From assembly GCF_003670115.1 (NCBI RefSeq), contig NZ_QQTY01000005.1:372001-436000 (forward strand): 64,000 bases of DNA, written 5' to 3'. Shown here one piece after another: positions 45,245 through 54,324 of the stretch. The notes under the pieces were generated by a model. The model was given only the letters and a program-made list of their open reading frames with translations, was not told the DNA's origin and did no database searches. How positions within the stretch are numbered: the first letter of the stretch is position 1; the number at the start of each line of letters is the position of its first letter. The position numbers and the translations under genes were made by a program. Origin of the DNA: Natronorubrum halophilum. GTDB lineage: Archaea; Halobacteriota; Halobacteria; Halobacteriales; Natrialbaceae.

Positions 45245-45724
45245 GTGAACCGCCGTACGTTACTGCAGTCCGCAGGCGTGGCCGCCATCGTCGGACTCGC
45301 GGGCTGTATCGATGGCGTCCAGGAGCACTTCGGTCTCCAGGGAATCGTCCCCATCGAGATACACAGCGAGGCCGACCGCACCTACAACCTCCACCTGCAG
45401 GCCTACGATAGAGAAGCCGACCGACGGAGCTACGAACAGAGCATCGCCGTCACCCCGGGGGAGAGCGTCAAGCCGCCGAACCTCGACAAAACGGAACAGA
45501 GCCTTCGCATCGCCCGCATCGACGACAACGACGAAGAGACGGAGGTACGGGAAGTTTCGATCACGTCGACAACCCAAGTCGTCAAGATTCAACTCTCCGA
45601 CGACGGCCTCGCGGTCGAAGTCGATCACGGCGACGACGCGGAAAACGAGACCGGCGTCGACGGCGATGAGAACCGAACAGTCGATACCGGCGGAAACGAA
45701 ACCGACGACGGCGCAGCCGAGTAA
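45245..45724 (+). CDS. Tat lipoprotein
   Basis: A GTG start at 45245 gives 159 residues. NRRTLLQSAGVAAIVGLAGC is a Tat signal with a lipobox Cys at residue 20. The mature part is beta-rich (TYNLHLQAYDRE, VVKIQLSDDGLAV) and the acidic tail has N-x-T sites (NET, NRT, NET). It is membrane-anchored outside the cell. Function unknown. Confidence 0.85.
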   Translation: MNRRTLLQSAGVAAIVGLAGCIDGVQEHFGLQGIVPIEIHSEADRTYNLHLQAYDREADRRSYEQSIAVTPGESVKPPNLDKTEQSLRIARIDDNDEETEVREVSITSTTQVVKIQLSDDGLAVEVDHGDDAENETGVDGDENRTVDTGGNETDDGAAE

Positions 45725-45798
45725 CTCGGCTCTACCCTCGTTACTGCGACCCATTTCGACGATCGATTCCCCGAGAGCCGTCGCGAGGGAGTCCGTCC

Positions 45799-47562
45799 CT
45801 ATGGATACGGATGAAACGCGCGATCGAGACGCGACTCGAACCCGAGATCGTCCGGAACCGTTCGCGCTCGCTCACCGAAGAACGGTTCGCCGGTAAACAG
45901 GGGCTGGGCACCTGGGACGACGACTCGAACCGCCTCGAATCCGGCCTGCTCGACGTCTCGAGTCGTCAATCGCGCCGCGAACGGCGTCAGGTCGGCATCG
46001 CTCGTCCGCGAAACGAGTTCCTCGAGCGCCGCCGTTCCCGAGGGAACCGGATCCGGACCGACGCTTTCGGCCGGAATCGTCCGCTCCGCGTCGACGAACG
46101 ACCGCACGGCGTCGGGGAACGACGCGTACTCGCCGATCGCGCCCGAGGCGTCGTCGGCCCCCTCGGGGCCGAGGCTGCGCAGTTCCATCCAGTTCTGGAG
46201 GGCCTCCTCGAGCGCCGATCGCGCCGCGGCGGTGGCGTCGAGCCCCGCCGCGGAGCCGACGGCGAAGGCCGGCCAGTCGTCGTCGGCCGACGCGACGGAT
46301 TCGGCCAGCGCGTCCGAATCGCGGTGGACGGCGACCGCGACCACGGGGACGTCGATATCCTGCGTGACGAGCAGCGGCGTCACCGACAGCCCCTCGCTTC
46401 GAGCGCGGCGCTCGAGGGTCGCGAAGGTGTCGTCCTCGATCGACAGTTCGAGCGGGTCGAACGTCGAGTACCACGCGAGCATGGTCGCGTCCCGTTCGAG
46501 GACCTCCGTCAGCCCCGACAACAGGGCGTCCACGGTCGACGAACCGAGGCCGAGCCCGGTCGTGATCGACGGGACGAGTCGCTCGCCGGGCTGGGGAAAC
46601 TGGACCGCCGCGGCGGGCAAGTGGACCGACGCTCCCGACGCAAGGTTCTCGCCCGGAACCCACCGGCGCTCGTCGCCCGAGTCGTAGGGTGGTGCGTCCT
46701 CGGGTCGCACGAGATCCGTCGGAGAGACCGCGTTCTCGAGGGCGTCCTCGCTCGCGTGGACGAAGTCGTCCTCCCGGTAGACGCCGGCGCAGTAGCGCTC
46801 GAGGCCCTCGCCCACGGCTTTCATCAGCGCCGCGTTCCAGTCGTCGGCGACCCCGGCCGCCTGGGTCGGCGCGCTGGCGTCGCTGAAGCCCGCGGTATCC
46901 GCCGTCGTCGCCAGGTAGTACGGCGCGGGGAACGAGTCGATTTCGCCGATGCTCCTGACGACGCCGACCCGGTCGTCGATCGTCGCTTCGACGCGTTCGA
47001 CGGCCGCGTCGAGTTCGAGGCGCTCGTCGTCGCGCTCGAGCGTCCGATCTCGATCACCGTCCCGGCAGTCACAGCCCGGCAACGGCAGGAATCGCCGTCT
47101 GTTGTGCGGGAGTTCGACGGTGTGGCCGATCACCGATCGCTCGTCGCCCGAGAGGACGCGCACGCACTCCCGGCCCGCGAGCGCGCCGGCCAGCCGCGCC
47201 GCGGCGCGATCCGCCCGCGGCTCGTCGCTCATCGCCCCCTCCTCGAGGTTCGACGCGACGCGGCGCCGGAGACAGTCGAAACAGCCCGCGCCGGATGCGA
47301 ACCCCGAGACGGCCGCGTCGACCGCGGTGAGCGGATGGCCGCCGACGCCGCCGATCTCGACGGCGATCCACGGCGTTCCGCCCGCTCGAGCGGCCCGGTT
47401 CGCCCGCTCGAACGTCGCTGCACCGGCGACGTCGCTTACGACCGCGAACCGAGCGTCCGCGAGTTCGTCCGGACTGGCCTCTTCGACGGCGATATCGACG
47501 TCTCCGAGCGCGGCGACGACGGCCGAACGAACCGGGTCGTCACCGACGACGTGGATGTGCAT
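45799..47562 (-). CDS. YcaO-domain protein fused to E1/ocin-ThiF-like N-terminal domain
   Basis: I used the start at 47562 (MHIHVVGDDPVRSAV). Of 587 residues, about 1-175 look like the leader-binding/E1-like domain of azoline cyclodehydratases, with a zinc-type pair CFDC (94-97) and CDC (164-166). Residues about 180-587 are the YcaO kinase-like domain, with TTGLGLGSSTVDAL and GLTEVLERDATMLAWY. The protein ends HPYP, similar to the C-terminal proline motif of cyclodehydratase YcaOs. It would use ATP to activate peptide amides. No precursor peptide or dehydrogenase is obvious nearby. Confidence 0.85.
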   Translation of the reverse strand: MHIHVVGDDPVRSAVVAALGDVDIAVEEASPDELADARFAVVSDVAGAATFERANRAARAGGTPWIAVEIGGVGGHPLTAVDAAVSGFASGAGCFDCLRRRVASNLEEGAMSDEPRADRAAARLAGALAGRECVRVLSGDERSVIGHTVELPHNRRRFLPLPGCDCRDGDRDRTLERDDERLELDAAVERVEATIDDRVGVVRSIGEIDSFPAPYYLATTADTAGFSDASAPTQAAGVADDWNAALMKAVGEGLERYCAGVYREDDFVHASEDALENAVSPTDLVRPEDAPPYDSGDERRWVPGENLASGASVHLPAAAVQFPQPGERLVPSITTGLGLGSSTVDALLSGLTEVLERDATMLAWYSTFDPLELSIEDDTFATLERRARSEGLSVTPLLVTQDIDVPVVAVAVHRDSDALAESVASADDDWPAFAVGSAAGLDATAAARSALEEALQNWMELRSLGPEGADDASGAIGEYASFPDAVRSFVDAERTIPAESVGPDPVPSGTAALEELVSRTSDADLTPFAARLTTRDVEQAGFEAVRVVVPGAQPLFTGEPFFGERARTVPDDLGFESRLDRAFHPYP

Positions 47563-47707
47563 ACGAACACGCTCGCAGGCCGGCATCAAAAACGCCGCGC
47601 TCGCCCGCCGTCTCGAGCGCGAAACCGATCAGCAACGCGCTGCCAGCCGACCCGACAACTGCAGGCCGCCACCGTTTCCTCCCGACCGACGTTACACAGA
47701 TAGATCC

Positions 47708-47917
47708 ATGGCAAGTACGCGAACTCCATCCGGTCGAACGGAACTGCTGAAGGACGTGGGCGTCGTCACGACCGCGATCGATGGCGTGATGGAACTCTCG
47801 AAGGGGCACCGGAAAAGCGGCCTCCTGTTGCTCGGGGCCGCCGCCCTCTCCTCGAGGATTCCGGGGCTGGGGACGGCCGCGTCAGTGTTGCTCCGTGCGT
47901 ACCGACGGCTTCGATAG
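47708..47917 (+). CDS. Small basic protein with a hydrophobic core
   Basis: The 69-residue product (MASTRTPSGRTELLKDVG) has a polar N-terminus and one helix (GLLLLGAAALSSRIPGLGTA) followed by a basic RAYRRLR tail. It is divergent from the YcaO gene by 145 bases. The position makes it the only small-peptide candidate near YcaO, but it contains no Cys, and its Ser/Thr residues are scattered, so it is a weak precursor candidate. Confidence 0.6.
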   Translation: MASTRTPSGRTELLKDVGVVTTAIDGVMELSKGHRKSGLLLLGAAALSSRIPGLGTAASVLLRAYRRLR

Positions 47918-47940
47918 CGTCACCGGCACCAATCAGCTAG

Positions 47941-48378
47941 TTATTCGCCGTCTCGAAGTCGCTCGAGGACTTCCTCGGCGTTTTCGACGGCCCGTTCTTT
48001 CTTCGCGGGGTAGGCCTCGACCTTTCCGCGGAAGGTGATGCCGTCGCCCAGACGGATCTCCTCGCCGAAGGCGGCCTGTTTGTCCAGTCGCAAGAAGAGT
48101 TCGGTGTTCTCGGTGACCCGCTCGTCGAGTTCGTCGATCAACTCGTCGAAGGACTCGAGGTCGGCGAGTCGCGAGAGGACGTGCCGGACGTCGTTCGCCT
48201 TCTCGACGCGCGCGGAGAGGACGAGGATGCGGTCGCCGAAGTGGCCCTCGCTCTCGACGCGTTCGATCTCGAACTCCTCGGGGAGGAGCGTTCGGAGCGC
48301 CTGCTCGACGCGTTTCTCGTCCTCGGTGGCGTAACAGAACGTGCGTAAATCGACGTAGTGAAGCGGGATCTGTGGCAT
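47941..48378 (-). CDS. COG1325 RNA-binding/exosome-associated protein
   Basis: The 145-residue protein starts MPQIPLHYVDLRTFCYATED, then KRVEQALRTLLPEE and VLSARVEKANDVRHVLSRL. These match the archaeal COG1325 family, named a predicted exosome subunit. It is Glu-rich with alternating strands and helices. It is followed by a short SH3-like protein gene on the same strand. Confidence 0.88.
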   Translation of the reverse strand: MPQIPLHYVDLRTFCYATEDEKRVEQALRTLLPEEFEIERVESEGHFGDRILVLSARVEKANDVRHVLSRLADLESFDELIDELDERVTENTELFLRLDKQAAFGEEIRLGDGITFRGKVEAYPAKKERAVENAEEVLERLRDGE

Positions 48379-48432
48379 CTGCGATATGTAAACGGGAGCG
48401 CTTCGAGCGGCTGGACGGCTCCAGCGACTCGC

Positions 48433-48648
48433 TTATTCGTCGTCTTCGTCGGCGTCGATGTCGTCGTCCTCGTCGGCTTCCTCGAGAGCGTCCTCGGGGA
48501 CGCCGGCTTCCTGACCCTCCTCGAAGCTGATGGTGTAGGTCACGTCACCGAACATCGACTCCATCGTCTGGGTGATCGTTCCCGTCTCGCCGTCGAACTC
48601 GCTGTGCTCGTCGTCCAGGACGACGCGGTCGTCTTTCTCAAAGCTCAT
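48433..48648 (-). CDS. Small acidic beta-barrel protein
   Basis: The start at 48648 (MSFEKDDRVVLDDEHSE) gives 71 residues. A KOW/SH3-like strand pattern (DRVVLDDEHSEFDGETGTI, TYTISFEEGQEAGV) is followed by a poly-Asp/Glu tail. It is a common haloarchaeal small protein type. Function unknown. Confidence 0.75.
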   Translation of the reverse strand: MSFEKDDRVVLDDEHSEFDGETGTITQTMESMFGDVTYTISFEEGQEAGVPEDALEEADEDDDIDADEDDE

Positions 48649-48766
48649 GCACCTGAATTCCCCGCCGTCGCGTAAAAAGGGACTGATTCGCGGTAGAGAC
48701 GGGTTACACGCCGGCGCACTCGCGCCGCCCTCGAGACGGAATCGCCGCCGACGCTCGGACGGAGCG

Positions 48767-49108
48767 CTACAGCCTCTCGCTCGAGTCGTCGTCCGCTCGT
48801 TCGCGCCACCACTCGTATCCGAAGCCGATGGTGACGGAGATGCCGACGCAGCTAGCGAGAAACGGAATCCAGTAGAGCCAGAAATCGAACCGCGGTGCGA
48901 TGGCGTCACCGATCGCCGTCCCGATCCCGTAGAGCACGTAGCTGGGGAGGGCGAGCGGCGAGAACAGCGCCGACTTGAGCCACCCGAGGGCGAACGGAAC
49001 GACCAGTAACACGAAGGTACCGATCGTCGCGGGGCTCGTAACGACCCGTCCGATCGAAACGGGGGTGCGATCGGTTCCGGGGAGTACGAGCCAGTCGTCG
49101 TCGCTCAT
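48767..49108 (-). CDS. Three-helix membrane protein overlapping a deacylase gene
   Basis: The 113-residue protein has three predicted helices (TIGTFVLLVVPFALGWL, ALPSYVLYGIGTAIG and FWLYWIPFLASCVGISV). Its start ATGA overlaps the deacylase stop by four bases (49105-49108), so translation is probably coupled. The N-terminus is acidic. No family is recognised. Confidence 0.75.
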   Translation of the reverse strand: MSDDDWLVLPGTDRTPVSIGRVVTSPATIGTFVLLVVPFALGWLKSALFSPLALPSYVLYGIGTAIGDAIAPRFDFWLYWIPFLASCVGISVTIGFGYEWWRERADDDSSERL

Positions 49109-49914
49109 GCGTCACCTCCCGTCTCGAGCAGGCCGTGCAACTCGAGTACGCGTGCAGCCGCCAGCCGCGTCATCTCGTTTCGCGTCGGCTGATCGAGTAG
49201 GAACTCCGTCGTCTCGAAGAGGTACGTGCTCGCCTCGAGTTCGCGCGCCGCCTTCTGGAAGAGCAACGGTCCGGAGAGATCGGTCTCCCGGGCCGTAAAC
49301 CGGTGGAACGGAAGGTACCACGGGACGGAGTCGTCGTCGAGCGCGTCGGCGAGTGCGTCGCCGTGGGCGTCCGGCGAGTGAAAAACGGCCTGCCCGACGT
49401 ACTGCCGGTGGAAGTCGTAGATTCCGAGCGATCGGTGGAGATCGAGGACGACGTCGGGATCGCGGGTTTCGACGGCGTCCCAGATCCCTCGCGCGAGCTC
49501 GCTCACCGGCTCACGATCGGCCGGGAAGTGACGGTTGAGGTTGCCGTCGACGCCCTCCCGCTCGTCGTTCTCGACGGCCACGCGGTCGGTCTCGGGGACG
49601 ACGACGAGCGTCCCCGCGTCGGGGTGCCACTCGGTGATCTCGCGGGCGACCGCGATTCCGTTTCGCTCGTCGCCGTGGATGCCACCGAACACCATGGCGG
49701 TGGGACCGTCTCGCGGCGCGTCGATCTCGTGGAGCCTGGTCTCGTGGACGGTGCCGGGAAGCAGTCGTTCCGTGTTCGTGTTGGTCTCGCCCGCATCACC
49801 CGGCTCTCGAGCCGCTGTGAGTAGCCGATGGTCGCCCGACGGCTGGCTGACAAAGCCAGCGGCGACTGTCCCCGCGAGCGCGCTACCGGCGGCCAAAATC
49901 GTCCGACGCCTCAT
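49105..49914 (-). CDS. Tat-secreted zinc deacylase, AstE/AspA (M14-like) family
   Basis: The start at 49914 (MRRRTILAAGSALAG) gives 269 residues and a short Tat signal. Zinc ligands are in GGIHGDERNG (HxxE) near residue 77 and DLHRSLG (third ligand His) near 160. VPETDRVAVENDEREG fits the substrate loop of succinylglutamate desuccinylase/aspartoacylase-like peptidases. Extracytoplasmic location would suit cleaving amide-linked acyl or peptide groups. It is the first gene of the pair with the membrane protein. Confidence 0.85.
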   Translation of the reverse strand: MRRRTILAAGSALAGTVAAGFVSQPSGDHRLLTAAREPGDAGETNTNTERLLPGTVHETRLHEIDAPRDGPTAMVFGGIHGDERNGIAVAREITEWHPDAGTLVVVPETDRVAVENDEREGVDGNLNRHFPADREPVSELARGIWDAVETRDPDVVLDLHRSLGIYDFHRQYVGQAVFHSPDAHGDALADALDDDSVPWYLPFHRFTARETDLSGPLLFQKAARELEASTYLFETTEFLLDQPTRNEMTRLAAARVLELHGLLETGGDA

Positions 49915-50049
49915 TGGGCGAAACAAGGAGGTGCTCCCTCAAGCACTTTCCCATCCGCGAAGCGTGCGTCCGGAATCGTTCGATGCTCGCCACAGTCCCT
50001 CGAGTGCCCCGCCCATCGAACGACGCGGAGTGCCGTCCGACGGTATTGC

Positions 50050-50343
50050 TCAGCGCATGTTATCAAGCGCCCGAACGGTATCTGACATGAGCCATGCGTC
50101 CTCGCTGGAGACGTCTTCGATACTGAGCGCAAAGAACGACTCACGGCCGTCGTCGACGGTAATTCGGTAGCTGCGGCTCTGTAACGGATCGGACGTGACG
50201 GGCGTGTTCGATTCTGCGGGGACCACGCTCGTCCTCGGGAATCGGCGTGTATAACTGCCTCGGTCCGGGAATCGCTGTAGTTCGAAACGGTAATTCGGAT
50301 TCGACGCCCACCAGACCGCTCGACGGCTCGTGGTTCGTACCAA
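50050..50343 (-). CDS. Hypothetical protein without an ATG start (possibly truncated)
   Basis: The open frame begins at a TTG (50343) and runs 97 residues, with a TGA a few codons upstream. Its sequence (WWASNPNYRFELQRF, SLRSRSYRITVDDGRES-like, FFALSIEDVSSEDAWLMS) is acidic and beta-rich, i.e. coding-like, while overlapping frames are basic. Lack of an ATG/GTG suggests either a TTG start or loss of the 5' end. No family recognised. Confidence 0.5.
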   Translation of the reverse strand: MVRTTSRRAVWWASNPNYRFELQRFPDRGSYTRRFPRTSVVPAESNTPVTSDPLQSRSYRITVDDGRESFFALSIEDVSSEDAWLMSDTVRALDNMR

Positions 50344-50452
50344 AACACGGCCGAAGGACGGATCTCATCGGCGTTTCGAGAATCGGGAAGCGGGCACCGT
50401 GAGTCGCTGTCTCTACAGCGTTGCGCGAGCGAACCGAGGAGAAATTCGTCAC

Positions 50453-51583
50453 TCACGGCGCACTCGAGATGCGGCGACTCTCGTCCGCCGCGGGTTCGGT
50501 GTATCGATCGAGTTCGATGACGAACGTAGCCCCTCTGGGATCGTTCTCTTCGACCCAGATATCGCCGTTGTAACGGTCGATGAGCGTTTCGACCAGATAC
50601 AGGCCGAGGCCGGAGCCCGACGAATCGCTTCCCTTCACTCCGGGATCGAAAAACGTAGATCGCATCGATTCGGGAAGTCCGGGACCGTTGTCGGTTACTC
50701 GTACCGTCACCGTCTCGGGGCTGGGATCTATCGTCGCCGTGATTTGCGGCGTCGGCTGATCGTTGTGCTGGACGGCGTTCCGAAGGAGGTTCTCGAACAC
50801 GCCTTTCAACGCGTCATCCGCAGCGACATACTGCTCTCCTTCCTCGGTAGTCACGAGATCGAACTCCGCTTCGGGGTATTCGGCTTGGACGCGGTCGATG
50901 GTCGTTTCGAGCATCTCGACCAACCAAATCCGTTGGGGATGGTAGTCCTCGTTGCTATCGAGCCGACTCGCCATGTTCGCGAGTTCGGCGATACGGTCGG
51001 CGCGTTCCTCGATCTGTTGGAGCGGATCGCGAGAGATTTCCTCGCGTTCCACGAACCGTTCGTCCCGGTACTGATCGGCGATCATCTCGGCGTACCCGAT
51101 TATGACCATCACATCGTTTCGAATGTCGTGACGGAGCAGCCGATTGACGAACTCGAGTTGTTGGGTGCGCTCTTCGAGTTGATCCCTGATGTGTTGATTG
51201 TTCGCGCTGTAGTGGCCGATAATTAGGAAGATGACACCACCCCGGAGTGCCGCCCTGTTAGTTACATAAAAGATGTCAGAGAGTGTTTGTTCCTGGCCCA
51301 AGAGTGAAAACCCGACCAGGAGCGGCGTCAGTAGCGCTCCGAGAAGGAACCACACTGCGATGCGTGGCAGCGCGTTATCCTCGGGCTGTCCGAGTCGCCA
51401 TCTGACGTACCAGAGCAACACTCCGAAGTACACGAGGGGGAGAAAAAGCATGGTCACCTGAAGGGTAGTAACCGGGGCACCGACCGCGATCCAGTCCTCG
51501 ATCAGCGGGATGAGGAACAACATTCCGAGTCCGATAATCACGGCAGCCCCCAAATATTCGTCAGTGAGGGTGATACGGGGCAT
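50453..51583 (-). CDS. Membrane histidine kinase
   Basis: The start at 51583 (MPRITLTDEYLG) gives 376 residues. Five predicted helices (about residues 10-140) form a sensor domain, then a HisKA H-box FVNRLLRHDIRNDVMVIIGY, the N box NLLRNAVQHND and the G boxes TDNGPGLPE and GSGLGLYLV. It autophosphorylates in response to an unknown membrane signal. No response regulator is adjacent. Confidence 0.93.
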   Translation of the reverse strand: MPRITLTDEYLGAAVIIGLGMLFLIPLIEDWIAVGAPVTTLQVTMLFLPLVYFGVLLWYVRWRLGQPEDNALPRIAVWFLLGALLTPLLVGFSLLGQEQTLSDIFYVTNRAALRGGVIFLIIGHYSANNQHIRDQLEERTQQLEFVNRLLRHDIRNDVMVIIGYAEMIADQYRDERFVEREEISRDPLQQIEERADRIAELANMASRLDSNEDYHPQRIWLVEMLETTIDRVQAEYPEAEFDLVTTEEGEQYVAADDALKGVFENLLRNAVQHNDQPTPQITATIDPSPETVTVRVTDNGPGLPESMRSTFFDPGVKGSDSSGSGLGLYLVETLIDRYNGDIWVEENDPRGATFVIELDRYTEPAADESRRISSAP

Positions 51584-51701
51584 AACCCACGTGCCTTGCC
51601 GAGATACAAAAGCCACAGAGACGCCTTCCAGTGAACGTCACACAGCCTGATAGCCACACGGTGCGTGCAACGCCAACGGAAACTGAGCCGGGCGACTCGA
51701 G

Positions 51702-52382
51702 TTAGCGTTCCAGTTCCTCGAGCAGCGTTTCGGCGGCCGCGCTCGAGGAGCCGGGGCCGCGGCCGGTGACGAGGTCGCCGTCGACGGTGACGCTCGTGTC
51801 GGCCTCGAGTTCGGCGTCCCAGTCGCCGCCGGCGGCTTTCACTTCGTCCTCGACCCAGTAGGGCAGTTTCCGACCGCTCGGCATGCAGTCGTTCTCGTCG
51901 ACGATGTCGTCCTCCCACTCGTTGGGGAAGCCGGTCACCTCGCGACCGTTGACGACGAACGCGCCGTGGCTGTCGCGGGCGAACGCGAGGATCCCGACGG
52001 CGTGGCAGACGACGAGCGCCTTTCCGTCGTCGTCCTCGACGATGTCACGCAGCAGTCGTCGAGCATCGCTGTCCTGGTTGACGTCCCATTCGGTGCCGTG
52101 GCCGCCGGGGAAGACGACGGCGTCGTAGGCCTCGGCGTCGGCCCGCGCCGTCGGAATCGGATCGTTCAGTCGCTCGTCGGTCTCGTGGACCTCCCGAACG
52201 TGCTCGGCGGTCTCCTCGCCGACCTGCTCGGGATCGATCGAGCGCTCGTCGATCTTCGGCGGCTTTCCCGACGGCGTTGCAACCGTGATCTCGACGCCCG
52301 CGTCCGACAGCGTCTCGAGCGGTTCGACGCACTCCTCTCCCCAGTACCCCTCTTCGCTGACGACAAACAGTGCAACTGTCAT
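51702..52382 (-). CDS. Hsp31/DJ-1-superfamily protein
   Basis: The start at 52382 (MTVALFVVSEEGYWGEE) gives 226 residues. It carries YDAVVFPGGHGTEWDV and the nucleophile motif ALVVCHAVGIL, with conserved Glu18 of the motif. The catalytic Cys elbow matches Hsp31-type chaperone/glyoxalase proteins, which detoxify methylglyoxal or protect proteins. The Hsp20 gene is divergent from it by 148 bases. Confidence 0.9.
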   Translation of the reverse strand: MTVALFVVSEEGYWGEECVEPLETLSDAGVEITVATPSGKPPKIDERSIDPEQVGEETAEHVREVHETDERLNDPIPTARADAEAYDAVVFPGGHGTEWDVNQDSDARRLLRDIVEDDDGKALVVCHAVGILAFARDSHGAFVVNGREVTGFPNEWEDDIVDENDCMPSGRKLPYWVEDEVKAAGGDWDAELEADTSVTVDGDLVTGRGPGSSSAAAETLLEELER

Positions 52383-52530
52383 ACGTGACCGTACGCGGAG
52401 GAGCGTAAAAACGGCCAGCCCACCCCTCGGTTCTGCCGCAATCGTCCGGATCGATATGTTCGAACGAGTGATTCTCACGGGGACTCGGAGGAGGCTTTTT
52501 CGCCGCCGAACGCGAAAGATACGATATACC

Positions 52531-53025
52531 ATGACAGACCGTTCCAATCCGTTCGAGAACCTGGAAGAACTGCTCAACCGACTGAACCGCCAGTTCGAGA
52601 CGGCCGCCCGCTCGTGGGAGTCGGACCTCGACACGCGAAGCCGACTCGACCTCTCGATGGGAGGGGCGACGACGCAACTGGATCTCGCCGACCACGGTGA
52701 CGAGTTCACCGTTACCGTCGACGTGCCGGGCTATGAGACCGACGACCTCGAACTCGAACTCCGCGGCGACACCCTCGAGATCAGCGGCGAGCGCGAGAGC
52801 GAACACGAACGGGCGCTCGAGGAGGAAGACGCGGACGAGACACCCCAATCAGAAGCGACCTACATCCGCCGTGAACGGGAGATGCAGTCGTTCAGTCGCC
52901 GGATTCAACTACCCGATCCCGTCGAGGCGGATGCCGTTACTGCGGCCGTCAACAACGGCATTCTAACGGTTCACCTTCCCAAGCGGAACTCGAGCGACGA
53001 CTCGCGGTCCATCGAGATCGAGTGA
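52531..53025 (+). CDS. hsp20: Small heat-shock protein Hsp20
   Basis: ATG 52531 gives 164 residues. The alpha-crystallin domain covers about residues 45-155, with GATTQLDLADHGDEFTVTV, VPGYETDDLELELRGDTLEI and VNNGILTVHLPKR. The acidic insertion (EEEDADETPQSEA) between strands is a haloarchaeal feature. It prevents aggregation under heat or salt stress, near an Hsp31 gene. Confidence 0.95.
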   Translation: MTDRSNPFENLEELLNRLNRQFETAARSWESDLDTRSRLDLSMGGATTQLDLADHGDEFTVTVDVPGYETDDLELELRGDTLEISGERESEHERALEEEDADETPQSEATYIRREREMQSFSRRIQLPDPVEADAVTAAVNNGILTVHLPKRNSSDDSRSIEIE

Positions 53026-53104
53026 GCGTCGACGGGACGAACGTCCGTCGTTCGGGCGCGTCGTCCTCCCGGACGGGTGACGGTCCGAACCGCCCGGTGC
53101 GGAC

Positions 53105-54109
53105 TCACCGGTCGTCATCGAGGTTCAACGTGTCGAAGAACCGACGAGAGAGGCGGTCGCTGACGAACTCGAGCAACTCGTCCGCGTCGTCTGCGGTGTC
53201 GGCGAACAGACCGAGTTCGATCCGTCCTCCCGCCATGTCGTGGTGACCGCCGACCTGACCGAGTTCGTCGAAGCCGGTTCCCAGCGTCTCTCCGATGTGA
53301 ACCCGCGGATCGATCGAGCGGGCGCTCATCCGGATCGCGTCACCGACGATACCGTAGACGAGGACGGTGTCGACGCCCTCGAGGTTGAGCAGGTAATCCG
53401 CCGCCTGCGGGAGCGCGTCCGTCTCGGCGGTCTTGCCGACGTTCGCGACCATCGAGGAGCCGCGTCGCTCCCGGGTTGCGATCGCCCGCCCGATCGCGTC
53501 GAGCGTTCCCGGCGAGAACGCGCTGCCGTACAGTTGCTCGAGCGTCTCCAGGTCCGCATCGGGGTAGATCGCGAGCGCCGCCTCGTACTCCCGTCTGGTC
53601 GGTTCGCGAACGAAATCCAGTCGCTCTCGGTGGAGCGCGAAGAGCAGCGCCGAGGCGAGTCGCGGCGTCAGTTCTATATCGAGATCGCGGAGGTACTCGA
53701 CGAAGATCGTCGCCGTCGCGCCGACCCTCGGCTGAATGTCTTCGAACGCCGCCTCGACGGGGTCGCCGGGGTGGTGGTCGATGACGATTTCGGGGACGAC
53801 GCTCGCCGGCAGTTCGGTGTTCGCGCCGGGTTGGGAATGATCGATAAAAGCGAGGCGATCGTACGCGTCGATGTCGGTGTCGTCGATCGACTCGAGGGGG
53901 ATCTCGAGCATGTTGACGAACGCACGGTTTTGCTGGTGGGAGATCTCACCGCCGTAGGTGATCGTGATCTCCTCGACGTCGTGGTCGCTCGCGATCGCCT
54001 CCAGGGCCAGCGCGCTGGCGAGACAGTCCGGATCCGGATTGTCGTGACAGACGATCGCGAGCGACGCGGTCGTCTCGAGGATGGACGCGAGTTCGGCCGC
54101 GCGGGACAT
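53105..54109 (-). CDS. DHH-family phosphoesterase (NrnA/RecJ-like)
   Basis: The 334-residue protein has the DHH motifs IVCHDNPDPDCLAS, FIDHSQPG, VIDHHPGDP and GGHHDMAGGRI at its C-terminus (DHHA1). Members cleave oligoribonucleotides, cyclic dinucleotides or pAp. The substrate cannot be chosen. It is convergent with hsp20. Confidence 0.92.
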   Translation of the reverse strand: MSRAAELASILETTASLAIVCHDNPDPDCLASALALEAIASDHDVEEITITYGGEISHQQNRAFVNMLEIPLESIDDTDIDAYDRLAFIDHSQPGANTELPASVVPEIVIDHHPGDPVEAAFEDIQPRVGATATIFVEYLRDLDIELTPRLASALLFALHRERLDFVREPTRREYEAALAIYPDADLETLEQLYGSAFSPGTLDAIGRAIATRERRGSSMVANVGKTAETDALPQAADYLLNLEGVDTVLVYGIVGDAIRMSARSIDPRVHIGETLGTGFDELGQVGGHHDMAGGRIELGLFADTADDADELLEFVSDRLSRRFFDTLNLDDDR

Positions 54110-54288
54110 GCATCGAAATACGGGAGCGAAACGCTTGAATGCCGTGTCGAAACGCAGTGCGAGAGACTGGCGACGGTGAAGGGGTCGAGGGCAGTGTGCT
54201 CGAGAGCGACGACCGGTCGTCCACTCCGCGGCTATCGCGGGAGACGGCCGGGAGACCGCACTCGAAAAGCGGGTCGTCGTCCCAAGTG

Positions 54289-54299
54289 TATAGGTATAT
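54289..54299 (+). promoter_or_regulatory. TATA box of the thiolase operon
   Basis: TATAGGTATAT is centred 31 bases before ATG 54325, predicting a nearly leaderless transcript covering the thiolase and HMGS-like genes. Confidence 0.6.
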
Positions 54300-54324
54300 C
54301 ATACCAGATACCGCACCCACGAGT

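Noticed and set aside
45811..47703. 630-codon plus frame opposite YcaO
   Set aside because: Arg-rich shadow with no domain; YcaO is clear on the other strand.
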